Shown one piece after another: positions 24,805 to 32,023 of a stretch of DNA of 44,758 nucleotides (positions are counted from its first letter, which is position 1; the number at the start of each line of letters is the position of its first letter). Position numbers and translations under genes: made by a program. The stretch comes from Lachnospiraceae bacterium (GTDB lineage: Bacteria; Bacillota; Clostridia; Lachnospirales; Lachnospiraceae). The stretch lies in NCBI GenBank assembly GCA_910575775.1, contig CAJTEY010000034.1, positions 1-44,758 on the forward strand, written 5' to 3'. The notes under the pieces were generated by a model, which made no database searches, had not been told where the DNA came from, and saw only the letters and a program-made list of their open reading frames with translations.

Positions 24805-25770
24805 TCACATCATCTCCCAGATGTTTCCGTCAACATTGAAATCCAACAGAATCGCCGGATCGAGCCCATTCGCAAAATCGGAATAGCTCAGATTGTCCGT
24901 ATACAATCCAAAATCAACGTAATTGTCTCCGACAGGATTATCTTTGTCGTAAACCCAGCCTACAACCTGACCAGCTTTGGTTCGAGGAAGACCCAGCATC
25001 TCATACACATCATTCAGGAACAGTCGCTTCTTTGCCTTGAGTAAATCATTTGCATAGTTCTCCTGTGCCTTTATGAACATGATGTTGTATTCATTATTCG
25101 GCTCCCAGTGGGGATTCAGAATTGAATTGCCATCCTCATCAACCGTATACTTCTCAAAGAACCTGGCGTAGCCGCTCACATCAGATGGATTCACCACAAA
25201 GGTATTCTTTTTGACCTTTTTCTCTTTTCCTGTTTCCTCATCCACCTCTGTAGCCGTTACCTTTTCGGCTTTGATGTTGTATTTCAGTTCACGGTCAATC
25301 TCCTGACCAAATTTCTCGATCACCCGGTTGCGGTATTCTTTGAAGCTCTTGTCAACCGTTGCGTAAGCTGCTGCCAGTGCCACGTTCCTCTTCCGAAGAA
25401 TATTGTTCGATGCAAGGATGCTTGTGATTGACAAAGCTCCAATTACAATCGCAGGTGCATAAATCTTCGCAAGCTTGAGACCTGTTTGTGCGTAGACAAT
25501 CGCTGTATCCTTCTTCGCATCTTCAATAAAGTAATCCTCTCCGGATTCTGTAGCTCCATCTTTCTCGGCCTTATGAATCTTATCCATTTTCTCTTTAGTC
25601 TCATCCATGACTGCATCGACTTTAAGAGTCGCCTTGCACGCCATAACAGTGCTTACAACTACGCCAGCTACACCAGCCACCATAAGAATTTCCGGGCTGT
25701 GTTTCCTCATCTTAAAGTTAATATTGCTAAAAGCTCCCCTCATCTTATTCATGATTTCATCTTTTTTCAT
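24805..25770 (-). CDS. DUF6353 membrane protein, paralogue A
   Basis: The 321-residue protein has two spans: HSPEILMVAGVAGVVVSTVMA near residue 24 and KIYAPAIVIGALSITSIL near 104. Then come the shared KRNVALAAAYATVDKSFKEYRNRVIEKFG helix and a long soluble C-terminal domain ending VDGNIWEMM. Two further paralogues lie at 28 and 30 kb. The family is known from gut phages with no assigned role. This copy has an insertion with a Lys/Glu-rich segment (EVDEETGKEKKVKKN). Confidence 0.8.
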   Translation of the reverse strand: MKKDEIMNKMRGAFSNINFKMRKHSPEILMVAGVAGVVVSTVMACKATLKVDAVMDETKEKMDKIHKAEKDGATESGEDYFIEDAKKDTAIVYAQTGLKLAKIYAPAIVIGALSITSILASNNILRKRNVALAAAYATVDKSFKEYRNRVIEKFGQEIDRELKYNIKAEKVTATEVDEETGKEKKVKKNTFVVNPSDVSGYARFFEKYTVDEDGNSILNPHWEPNNEYNIMFIKAQENYANDLLKAKKRLFLNDVYEMLGLPRTKAGQVVGWVYDKDNPVGDNYVDFGLYTDNLSYSDFANGLDPAILLDFNVDGNIWEMM

Positions 25771-25772
25771 TT

Positions 25773-26060
25773 TTACTTATTCTCCTTTTCCTGAATTTCT
25801 CCGCCTAATGCAGCGTATCCACAAATATCAATCCAGTTGTCCTCTTTATAGACGCCAGACGCGTTGCGAGCTACCTTCATCAAAACCATCATGTTGGCAA
25901 CGTCCGTAGGAGTGACATCATACTTTAAATATGCACTCCACAATGCACCGATAGAAGCAAAGCTGTCCTCTGCTTTTCCATATGTACCCTCACGTTCTCC
26001 ATTGATGATGGTCTTGGCAGCATCCAAAATCTGATCACGTCTTAATGTTACATCAGCCAT
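25773..26060 (-). CDS. DUF6378 phage protein
   Basis: The family pattern is clear: ILDAAKTIINGEREGTYGKAEDSF, then ALWSAYLKYDVTPTDVANMMVLMKVAR and EDNWIDICGYAALGGE. Common in phages of many bacteria; function unknown. It has a GGAGGAAC site and is followed after two bases by the DUF6353 gene. Confidence 0.8.
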   Translation of the reverse strand: MADVTLRRDQILDAAKTIINGEREGTYGKAEDSFASIGALWSAYLKYDVTPTDVANMMVLMKVARNASGVYKEDNWIDICGYAALGGEIQEKENK

Positions 26061-26074
26061 TATATAGTTCCTCC

Positions 26075-26704
26075 TTAATTCAGCGGGTACGCTTTCGGCA
26101 ATTTGAGAATATAACCGTCACGCACCCTAACCGCCTTACATCCGGCGATATCTGTCCAGCCATACTTATTTACAGCAAAATTATCAGTAGACACAGCAGC
26201 AAGATCATACAAATCACCTACACTTACAACCCCATACTGGCTAATGATCTCATTCATGGCATCCAGAACTGACTCGGCATCGCCACGAGTTTCAAATATA
26301 ATCTCATCATAGTCGAAACCGCTCCTTCCAGATTGCCTGTAACTATTGCTTCGCTGCTCCTGTTCTCTGCTACTCCCATAATACTTTCCGTAAGAAACCT
26401 TTGTTGTATTAGAGTTCTTCTTCTGTCTGGTTTCTCCGTAAAGAATCATATCAACACCGTTTGTCACAATGTCAGAGATGGCTTTCTTTACTGCCGGAAC
26501 AAGCACCTCCATGAAAATATAATTTTTTACATTTCCGACATCTTCCGAAATAAAAACGTCAGCAAATTTCTGCATCTCGCCCTTTTTCTTAGATTTGGCA
26601 GAACCACTGATAACTTTTTCAACTTTCTTTTCCTCTGATGATTTGTCGGGAAGAGCTTTCCGTTCGTCTTTCATTTTGTGAGAATTTCCTCCGTATTCCT
26701 CCAT
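26075..26704 (-). CDS. Conserved phage hypothetical protein (209 aa)
   Basis: A basic, charged N-terminus (EEKKVEKVISGSAKSKKK) is followed by an amphipathic helix (VLVPAVKKAISDIVTNGVDMIL), a low-complexity Tyr/Ser/Gln/Arg stretch, and an acidic globular end (DYDEIIFETRGDAESVLDAM). I have seen this pattern in Firmicutes phage proteins without an assigned role. Nucleic-acid binding is plausible from the basic region. Confidence 0.55.
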   Translation of the reverse strand: MEEYGGNSHKMKDERKALPDKSSEEKKVEKVISGSAKSKKKGEMQKFADVFISEDVGNVKNYIFMEVLVPAVKKAISDIVTNGVDMILYGETRQKKNSNTTKVSYGKYYGSSREQEQRSNSYRQSGRSGFDYDEIIFETRGDAESVLDAMNEIISQYGVVSVGDLYDLAAVSTDNFAVNKYGWTDIAGCKAVRVRDGYILKLPKAYPLN

Positions 26705-26717
26705 CGTCTTCTCCTTT

Positions 26718-27272
26718 CTACACCATTTTAAACATTACGTCTCTCGCATTCTGTGTCCCGGCGATAGTCTGCGCAATAGACCTGTAAATTCTTGAAACAT
26801 TACTAAGATTTGAATTGAAATCCTCCAGAATATCATCAAGCTTATTGTCAAACTTTGCAGCTATCTGTTCTTTCGCCTTAGCGACAACATCTTTACGCAG
26901 ATCATCTTCGTCAATCTTAGCCACCTTCTCTGCGATTGTATCAGTAACTTTTTCCGAAATTTTCTTTCGTTCATCCGATACAGCAGTAGAAACTTCACTG
27001 TAGATATCAGACTTTATCTTGCTGATGACGTCTGCCGCAGCTTTATCCACCGCATAACAAGCCCGTCTTTCAGCAGCTCTTTCTACCGCCTGGTCGATCA
27101 CCTCTTTCGGAATGTCAATGGGAACATCGTTCGACAAATCATCAATCGTTGTATCCAGCTTTTCGCAAAGTTTTCTCATCTTACAATGGATGCCGAGTCC
27201 ATACCCAATTCCAATAAGACCGGCTACCATCATTCCAAAACCAAATATCCAGTCACAATCACTTTTTCTCAT
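26718..27272 (-). CDS. Membrane-anchored coiled-coil protein (184 aa)
   Basis: One span near the N-terminus (DWIFGFGMMVAGLIGIGYGL) precedes about 140 residues of heptad-like, alternately charged helix (VTDTIAEKVAKIDEDDLRKDVVAKAKEQ). It probably forms a rod or oligomer at the membrane. Located within the DUF6353 cluster. Confidence 0.65.
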   Translation of the reverse strand: MRKSDCDWIFGFGMMVAGLIGIGYGLGIHCKMRKLCEKLDTTIDDLSNDVPIDIPKEVIDQAVERAAERRACYAVDKAAADVISKIKSDIYSEVSTAVSDERKKISEKVTDTIAEKVAKIDEDDLRKDVVAKAKEQIAAKFDNKLDDILEDFNSNLSNVSRIYRSIAQTIAGTQNARDVMFKMV

Positions 27273-27474
27273 GCTTTTCTCCTTTCCAAATCTCCACCAG
27301 TTTTCCTGGAAGAGTTATTCTTGTTGCGGCTATTTTGTTGTATTGTCTTTTATATTGATAAGCCAGATTGCTCCTTGCTTTCCTTTCAGATGTAGCATAG
27401 GTAGTTCCTTCCCAGTTATTTGAAACGCACTGTTCAAATTCCATGACAGGTCCCTTATAACTATATCTGTTCAT
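27259..27474 (-). CDS. Conserved small phage protein (71 aa)
   Basis: Start MNRYSYKGPVMEFEQC is chosen for its GGAGGTG site. Conserved-looking segments are WEGTTYATSERKARSNLAYQ and KLVEIW. Overlaps the coiled-coil gene by 14 bases. Function unknown. Confidence 0.6.
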   Translation of the reverse strand: MNRYSYKGPVMEFEQCVSNNWEGTTYATSERKARSNLAYQYKRQYNKIAATRITLPGKLVEIWKGEKHEKK

Positions 27475-27507
27475 AAAAACACCTCCAGTCCGTTCCAAAC
27501 AACAAAA

Positions 27508-27537
27508 GGGAAAGCACCTTGTTACAGATACCTTCCC
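27508..27537 (-). terminator. Rho-independent terminator
   Basis: In gene direction GGGAAGGTATC...GGTGCTTTCCC is followed by TTTTGTTG. The loop TGTAACAAG resembles the TAACAA loop of the other terminators. Confidence 0.55.
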
Positions 27538-27561
27538 TCGTCTGATCTGATCCACCGAATA

Positions 27562-27834
27562 TCATTTCTCGGATTCTTCTTCGGACTCCTCTTCCTTGTC
27601 GTCAAAGTGGTCGTCATCAAAATCGTCCTCTTCCGAATCAATCACGGGCGTTGCTTTCCGCGCCTTGATTTTGGCTATGATCGGTTTAGACAGTTTACAG
27701 ATAGCTATACCTGCAAGAATGCCTAAGCCGAAACCAGCCGCCGTCTTAAAGCCGCATCCAGAACTCGCTTTAACGATCTCTTCCGTAGCCGTTTCGATAA
27801 CTTCCTCATTTTCCATAATTTCATTAGGTTCCAT
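27562..27834 (-). CDS. Small membrane protein with very acidic tail (90 aa)
   Basis: Start MEPNEIMENEEVIE behind AAAGGAG. A glycine-rich span (TAAGFGLGILAGIAICKL) is followed by a basic patch and then DSEEDDFDDDHFDDKEEES. Probably a membrane-associated adaptor. Not recognised. Confidence 0.6.
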   Translation of the reverse strand: MEPNEIMENEEVIETATEEIVKASSGCGFKTAAGFGLGILAGIAICKLSKPIIAKIKARKATPVIDSEEDDFDDDHFDDKEEESEEESEK

Positions 27835-27876
27835 AATTGTTCTCCTTTCATAAATAGAAAATTTAGTGGTTCTCTC

Positions 27877-27902
27877 CATTAAAGTGCTTGTAAAATTTGC
27901 GA
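27877..27902 (-). promoter_or_regulatory. Recurrent promoter-like module
   Basis: In gene direction TCGCAAATTTTACAA then GCACTTTAATGG. The start codon of the 90-residue gene is about 45 bases away, so the AATG block is separate from its ribosome-binding site. Confidence 0.55.
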
Positions 27903-27906
27903 GTTG

Positions 27907-28680
27907 TCAGCCATTATTCCGATAATCGTACCTGGGTTCTACATGGTAGTCGATAACCAAGCAAGGCGTTCCGTCATCTGCGATCTGGGAACTGAATCGT
28001 AATTCCAAATATCCGGTGTCAATGTTCCAACCAAGATCGTCACCCATACTCATATGTGGCAGCCCAACCTCATAATTAAAATCATTCCAAGATATAAACA
28101 TCTCATCTCGCATCCGCCGGTTTAACTCATTTTCAGCCTTCTTCAGCCTCTCCATATCCGATTTAAAATATCTTCCAGATGCGGAATCATAGCAGAGAGT
28201 ATTTCCTCTTTCTGTGATGATGACCTGCTGTGTGCTTATGGGACGCTGTTCAATCTTTTCTTTGGCTACCGCGTCTCGTATAGCTTCTTCTTTCTTTTCA
28301 CCCATTGCCTCGACAACTTTATCCTGATACTCACGGAATGCCGATTCCGACAAGCTGTATGCAGTTGCTAATGCCGCTCTTCTTCGGACATTTACAGAAC
28401 TTCCTCCGATGAGACAAAGTATCGATGCCGTACCGATTGCTGTCGCAGGAATATAACACTTCCATGTAGCGATAATCAGTTCTTTCGGCGGCAATTTCCC
28501 CGTTTCAAGTTCTTCTTTTTTTTCTTCAATACAAACCAGTGCTTTTGGTGTTGCCCGTACTGCCAAAACTGTTGCCGTAATCATTCCGGCAATACCGATT
28601 CCGGTAAGTATTTCCGGACTGTGCTTTCTAAGAGCATCTTCCATGTTTCGGAGTGCCTTAGATATTGGTTTTGTGTTCAT
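27907..28680 (-). CDS. DUF6353 membrane protein, paralogue B
   Basis: It shares with the other two copies ALRKHSPEILTGIGIAGMIT, VRATPKAL, CYIPATAIGTASILCLIGG and RRAALATAYSLSESAFREYQ. The C-terminal domain (DMERLKKAENELNRRMRDEM; GLPHMSMGDDLGWNIDTGYLELRF) is soluble. It lies directly downstream of a DUF6273 gene and its hairpin. Start MNTKPIS follows AAAGGAGG. Confidence 0.8.
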   Translation of the reverse strand: MNTKPISKALRNMEDALRKHSPEILTGIGIAGMITATVLAVRATPKALVCIEEKKEELETGKLPPKELIIATWKCYIPATAIGTASILCLIGGSSVNVRRRAALATAYSLSESAFREYQDKVVEAMGEKKEEAIRDAVAKEKIEQRPISTQQVIITERGNTLCYDSASGRYFKSDMERLKKAENELNRRMRDEMFISWNDFNYEVGLPHMSMGDDLGWNIDTGYLELRFSSQIADDGTPCLVIDYHVEPRYDYRNNG

Positions 28681-28708
28681 AAGTGGATTCCTCCTTTCAA
28701 AATATAAA

Positions 28709-28725
28709 CCGCCCACAAGGGGCGG
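28709..28725 (-). terminator. Hairpin immediately after the first DGR variable repeat
   Basis: In gene direction CCGCCC-CTTGT-GGGCGG, then TTTATATTTTG. The second DUF6273 gene has a different stem with the same CTTGT loop. It may be a terminator; a hairpin just downstream of the variable repeat is also a known requirement for homing in the Bordetella phage DGR. Confidence 0.65.
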
Positions 28726-28728
28726 AGA

Positions 28729-29277
28729 TTAACCTAACCGAAATACCGGACGAACCCCGGCAGAGGCCGAGGCGCCGGCGCAGGCCGTAAGGCCAATGCC
28801 GGCCACACGAGCGAAATGAGCCGAAGAAGACTTTACTTTATTCTGCAACCAGCCCCACTCGTAGGCTTCTCCTTCACGGATCGCGATGCGGTTCTTGCGG
28901 TCTTTCATAAGAGGCCACTGTTTCTTGCCGCTGGGTTCATAATCGTCGTCATCGCCGAAGAACTCCTCTGCATATGGGATACGAAGCAAATCACCGTTCT
29001 TAAACGGAACCATCATTCCCCGGACAGAATCGAAGATTTCCAGAATACTGTTTTTCTGAAGCTCCGTGCGCAGGTCGCTCGCTTCATAGCCGCCCTCGTT
29101 CGTATTCTCACGATTCATCTTGAACGGCTCATCCATATACTGATCCAAAAGGAAAAGTGCCCCTTTCCTGGTGACTTTCTGGCAGGTGGCAGTATACTTT
29201 CCAACTTCGATCTGGTCGCCAACCTTAAACTCATTTGCTGCCTGAATTGCTACTTCCTGTTTTCTTAATGCTTTCAT
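28729..29277 (-). CDS. DUF6273 protein, probable DGR target A
   Basis: The N-terminal part (VGDQIEVGKYTATCQKVTRKGALFLL) is beta-rich. The middle has the DUF6273 signature TNEGGYEASDLRTEL. The C-terminus (EWGWLQNKVKSSSAHFARV...GVRPVFRLG) is the C-type-lectin/FGE-like fold end seen in DGR-diversified proteins. The last 27 codons carry a variable repeat matching that of the second copy. No signal peptide or membrane span is visible, so it is probably cytoplasmic. Followed by DUF6353 paralogue B. Confidence 0.8.
   Translation of the reverse strand: MKALRKQEVAIQAANEFKVGDQIEVGKYTATCQKVTRKGALFLLDQYMDEPFKMNRENTNEGGYEASDLRTELQKNSILEIFDSVRGMMVPFKNGDLLRIPYAEEFFGDDDDYEPSGKKQWPLMKDRKNRIAIREGEAYEWGWLQNKVKSSSAHFARVAGIGLTACAGASASAGVRPVFRLG
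28746..28827 (-). repeat. DGR variable repeat VR-A
   Basis: These 82 bases align without gaps to the repeat at 31290-31371. By eye there are 13 differences, all at the first or second position of eight codons ending in C or T. Elsewhere the two are identical, including third positions. Only one A occurs among the invariant positions. That is the footprint of adenine-directed mutagenesis of AAY codons. Confidence 0.85.
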
Positions 29278-29289
29278 CTTTTTCTCCTT

Positions 29290-29592
29290 TCATTTCATCG
29301 CATTTAAAATGTCTAAAATATCAGTCCCTACTTCATATGCCACATAGAAAATTCGAGCATCATCCTTATCATCATGATCCATGAGTGCAAAATTCTTCAT
29401 CTTAATACTAAAATCAGCAACTACATCAATGGATTCATGAAGAGACGATGTTTGTTTAACAAGTTTTAAAATCTCTTCTGCGGCCCATCTTGAAAAACTT
29501 ACCTGTTTAAAATAATACTTAGGCCAGTTCCTTTGAGGATCTACCAAATCATAAATATAATCCTCAACAGCCGATACAACACGATTGTCCAT
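29290..29592 (-). CDS. Hypothetical soluble protein (100 aa)
   Basis: Start MDNRVVSAVEDYIYDLV behind GCAGGAGG. Helical, acidic, ending TDILDILNAMK. Sits between two membrane-protein genes and just upstream of DUF6273 A. Not recognised. Confidence 0.55.
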   Translation of the reverse strand: MDNRVVSAVEDYIYDLVDPQRNWPKYYFKQVSFSRWAAEEILKLVKQTSSLHESIDVVADFSIKMKNFALMDHDDKDDARIFYVAYEVGTDILDILNAMK

Positions 29593-29611
29593 GTTATCCT
29601 CCTGCAAACAG

Positions 29612-29636
29612 AAAAGAAGAGTCCCTGTTAGGACTC
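29612..29636 (-). terminator. GAGTCC/GGACTC terminator containing a stop codon
   Basis: In gene direction GAGTCCTAACAGGGACTC is followed by TTCTTTTC. The TAA of the 56-residue gene is in the loop. Confidence 0.75.
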
Positions 29637-29798
29637 CTCGTCTTCTTTATCTCTTTTGGCAATCGCTTCATTGACTTTCTCTTCAATCTTTTCGTTCATC
29701 TGCTGGTCTTTAACCCAGTCGGATAACAAATTCGCTGCTAATCCAACCACAGTTACCACCGTTCCTATAACTTTAATCATACTGCTTTTTCTTCCCAT
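29628..29798 (-). CDS. Small membrane protein ending in the terminator stem (56 aa)
   Basis: MGRKSSMIKVIGTVVTVVGL gives one weak span. The helical tail (NEKIEEKVNEAIAKRDKEDEES) ends with ES and the stop encoded by the terminator hairpin. The start follows AAAGGAGG and a promoter-like module. Confidence 0.6.
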   Translation of the reverse strand: MGRKSSMIKVIGTVVTVVGLAANLLSDWVKDQQMNEKIEEKVNEAIAKRDKEDEES

Positions 29799-29815
29799 AA
29801 AGCATTACCTCCTTT

Positions 29816-29842
29816 CCATAATAGTGGTTGTAGATTTTGCGA
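29816..29842 (-). promoter_or_regulatory. Recurrent promoter-like module
   Basis: In gene direction TCGCAAAATCTACAA then CCACTATTATGG. The AT-rich hexamer here is TATTAT, closer to a canonical -10. Confidence 0.55.
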
Positions 29843-29843
29843 C

Positions 29844-30053
29844 TTAAAAATATGTTACCGTAAGTCTATGGTCTCTATCGACGATTCTCCAAATCTCTCC
29901 GTTCTTTCTGGCAAGCCTTATCATAGTCTTCTGATACTGCTTTTTACCGCTGTCAACACCAAGCTTGTATGAAATGAATCCAGTTATGAATATAACTCCT
30001 ACTCCTACCGCAATATCCATAACCTCTTTCTTTGTTAATTTTTCATTTTGCAT
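29844..30053 (-). CDS. Small membrane protein (69 aa)
   Basis: Start MQNEKLTKKEVMDIA behind GCGGAGG. One span (VGVGVIFITGFISYKLGVDS) and a basic tail ending RDHRLTVTYF. It follows DUF6353 paralogue C with five bases between. Confidence 0.55.
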   Translation of the reverse strand: MQNEKLTKKEVMDIAVGVGVIFITGFISYKLGVDSGKKQYQKTMIRLARKNGEIWRIVDRDHRLTVTYF

Positions 30054-30058
30054 AAAGC

Positions 30059-30850
30059 TCAATCCTCCGCTAATTCTTCTAATAATTCTGTTCCAAACTG
30101 CTGTGGCTCGTATCCGGAAATAATCACACATTCGAGGCCATCTTCAAGAGCGGTTTTCCGGTTGTCAAAGTCAAGCCACATCTCTCCGCCCTCATAAATA
30201 TCTTGCAAATCCCAGCCCATTTCGTTTCCGAGGTCAATACCGTTAATGCCAAGGAACTCGTAATACTCGTTCAAAGTACAGTACCCACGAAGTTGAAGAT
30301 TACGATTGATGTGATACTGGGCGTTGATCACCGCCGCCATGGTGGTATTAAAATATCTTTTTGAGAACATGTCATAACAAAGGATACGCTCGCTTTCTGT
30401 ATCCATATCCATGTTATATGTCTGATACCCCCATCCATTATCAGCTATCATCACATCCTTTGCCATTTCGGCACAGATTTTATCGTCCGCATCCGCCCCA
30501 TAGACTTTTTTAGCCGTCTGCCGGTATTGTTTGTATGATTCATTTACCATAGCATAGGCGCTGGATAATGCCGCTTGGTTACGTTTATCCATCACACCAA
30601 TACCAATGATGCAGGTAACGGTGCCAACGCCTATCAAGACTGACGGAATATAACATCGCCAGGTCGTCTGTACGAGTTCCATGTGCGTGAGCTTATCTGT
30701 TTCCAGTTCATCTTTCTTAGCTTTGATAAGTCGTAATGCTTTAGGTGTTGCCTGCACCGCTGTTACAGTCGTACCAACAACACCGACTATTCCTAAAACA
30801 GTTAGAATTATTGAGGACGATTGCCGCAACCCCGTCAAAAATTTACTCAT
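30059..30850 (-). CDS. DUF6353 membrane protein, paralogue C
   Basis: Shared blocks: SSSIILTVLGIVGVVGTTVT (first span), VQATPKALRLIKAKKDELET, CYIPSVLIGVGTVTCIIGIG (second span), and KRNQAALSSAYAMVNESYKQYRQ. The C-terminal domain differs from the others but keeps GNEMGWDLQDIYEGGEMWLDF. Start MSKFLTG overlaps the upstream gene. It closes the unit that begins with DUF6273 B. Confidence 0.8.
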   Translation of the reverse strand: MSKFLTGLRQSSSIILTVLGIVGVVGTTVTAVQATPKALRLIKAKKDELETDKLTHMELVQTTWRCYIPSVLIGVGTVTCIIGIGVMDKRNQAALSSAYAMVNESYKQYRQTAKKVYGADADDKICAEMAKDVMIADNGWGYQTYNMDMDTESERILCYDMFSKRYFNTTMAAVINAQYHINRNLQLRGYCTLNEYYEFLGINGIDLGNEMGWDLQDIYEGGEMWLDFDNRKTALEDGLECVIISGYEPQQFGTELLEELAED

Positions 30851-31229
30851 CAGTCGCCCTCCACTCTTTATATTTATCATTCATAAAACTAAGTATATAG
30901 TTTGCAACCTCGCTTTCAGATACAAAGTCCAAGTCGGAAATATTAACAAGTTCACATGATCTATCTATTTTGTTGTTTATCGTGAATCCAACTTTCATCA
31001 CTTTAGCGGCATTTATATCCGCAATACTGTGAATAATCCCATAAAAAATACGTCCTTTAAGATTTCGCTTAACAAATCTTCCAACAAGTTTGGATGCTAA
31101 CATATTTTTTAATTCCTGAACTTTACGATTAACATCATCACTGATAAGAACGAGTTGTTTTTTTATCTCCTCCTTTCGAGCAACTAATATATCTAAATCT
31201 ACTCTAATATCATCGATTGTTTTATCCAT
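30843..31229 (-). CDS. Coiled-coil N-terminal hypothetical protein (128 aa)
   Basis: Start MDKTIDDIRVDLDILVARKE behind AAAGGAG. A helical first third (KKQLVLISDDVNRKVQELKNML) precedes a beta-rich domain (GRIFYGIIHSIADINAAKVMKV). A longer frame crosses the DUF6273 gene and is a shadow. It links DUF6273 B and DUF6353 C in one transcript. Confidence 0.55.
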   Translation of the reverse strand: MDKTIDDIRVDLDILVARKEEIKKQLVLISDDVNRKVQELKNMLASKLVGRFVKRNLKGRIFYGIIHSIADINAAKVMKVGFTINNKIDRSCELVNISDLDFVSESEVANYILSFMNDKYKEWRATDE

Positions 31230-31249
31230 TTTTGTTCTCCTTTCAAAAA

Positions 31250-31264
31250 GGGGCACAAGGCCCC
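31250..31264 (-). terminator. Hairpin immediately after the second DGR variable repeat
   Basis: In gene direction GGGGC-CTTGT-GCCCC, then TTTTTG. It shares the CTTGT loop with the hairpin after VR-A although the stem sequence differs. Confidence 0.7.
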
Positions 31265-31269
31265 AAGAT

Positions 31270-31833
31270 TTATCTAACCAGCCAGAACTCCGGACGAACC
31301 CCGCGAGAGGCCGAGGCGCGGCCGGAGGCCGTATCGCCACCGCCGTACACACGAGCGAAACCAGCCGAAGAAAAACTTTGCTTAACTGCATTTCTTAGCC
31401 ACCCCCATTCCCACTCATTATCGAGATACGCCACACGGTTTCTCCGTTCTTTCATAAGCGGAAGCTGCTCGTCTTCATCTGGCTCAAAATGCTCGTTATC
31501 CCATTCGTCATCGTGACCGAATAACTCACCTACTGTTGGAATAGACAGATCTGCAATCCGACTTTTAAGCGCTTCGGGAAATGCTGCCAAGAGAACATTG
31601 TCGATCCACTTCTTTAAATCAGATTCCTCATAACCGCCCTCATTGGTTCTCCGGTTGTTCATCGGTCTGCTTGTAACGTAATCATCAAAAATAAAGAGGA
31701 CACCCTTGTCCGTAATTTTGTGAGCCGTTGCGGTAAAATCCCCGATTTCTGCCAGCGATACCAAAATCTGATCCCCAACCATAATCTCCTTTGTTTCCAT
31801 TTCCTGTCTCCTTGATACTTTGATGTTTTCCAT
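31270..31833 (-). CDS. DUF6273 protein, probable DGR target B
   Basis: Same architecture as target A: VGDQILVSLAEIGDFTATAH, RTNEGGYEESDLKKWI, and the C-terminal EWEWGWLRNAVKQS...GVRPEFWLV. The 187-residue product has no span or signal peptide. Its last part is the second variable repeat. Outside the repeat the two DUF6273 genes differ clearly, so the repeat is far more conserved in DNA sequence than the rest, as expected for homing from a shared template. Confidence 0.8.
   Translation of the reverse strand: MENIKVSRRQEMETKEIMVGDQILVSLAEIGDFTATAHKITDKGVLFIFDDYVTSRPMNNRRTNEGGYEESDLKKWIDNVLLAAFPEALKSRIADLSIPTVGELFGHDDEWDNEHFEPDEDEQLPLMKERRNRVAYLDNEWEWGWLRNAVKQSFSSAGFARVYGGGDTASGRASASRGVRPEFWLVR
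31290..31371 (-). repeat. DGR variable repeat VR-B
   Basis: Starts TCTTCGGCT and ends GGGGTTCGTCCGG in gene direction, like VR-A. Variable codons are GGT, TAC, GGT, GAT, TCC, GGC, CGC and CGC, against CAT, GCC, ATT, CTT, TGC, GCC, GGC and GCC in VR-A. Confidence 0.85.
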
Positions 31834-31869
31834 TTCTTTTTCTCCTTTCATTTTTTATGGAAAATATAA

Positions 31870-31885
31870 GAGCCGTTGCCGACTC
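31870..31885 (-). terminator. Hairpin after the tRNA-like gene
   Basis: In gene direction GAGTCG-GCAA-CGGCTC followed by TTATATTTTCC. It would end the short tRNA-like transcript before DUF6273 B. Confidence 0.6.
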
Positions 31886-31895
31886 AAAATTTAAG

Positions 31896-31965
31896 AGAAG
31901 CAGATAGGATTCGAACCTATGACCTCCACGGGTGTGTGGCGCTCTACCAACTGAGCTACTGTCTC
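31896..31965 (-). tRNA. tRNA-like gene with shortened anticodon arm
   Basis: The D arm (TAGCTCAGTTGGTAGAGC) and T arm (ATAGGTTCGAATCCTAT) are canonical. The acceptor GAGACAG/CTGCTTC pairs with one mismatch. The anticodon arm is 14 bases (CCAC-ACACCC-GTGG) instead of 17, with a 6-base loop and no T33, so no anticodon can be assigned. It may be a decayed tRNA or a tRNA mimic. A promoter-like module lies directly in front of it. Confidence 0.55.
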
Positions 31966-31966
31966 T

Positions 31967-31993
31967 CCATAATAGCCTTTGTAATTTTTGCGA
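31967..31993 (-). promoter_or_regulatory. Recurrent promoter-like module in front of the tRNA-like gene
   Basis: In gene direction TCGCAAAAATTACAA then AGGCTATTATGG. Because no protein is translated here, this copy argues that the module acts in transcription, not translation. Confidence 0.6.
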
Positions 31994-32003
31994 AAAAAGA
32001 AAA

Positions 32004-32023
32004 GAGCCGCTGTCACACGACTC
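32004..32023 (-). terminator. Rho-independent terminator
   Basis: In gene direction GAGTCGTGTGACAGCGGCTC is followed by TTTTCTTTTTT. The upstream gene's stop TGA is in the hairpin. Confidence 0.75.

Noticed and set aside
31896..31965. Assigning an amino acid to the tRNA-like gene
   Set aside because: The 6-base loop without T33 gives no defensible anticodon.
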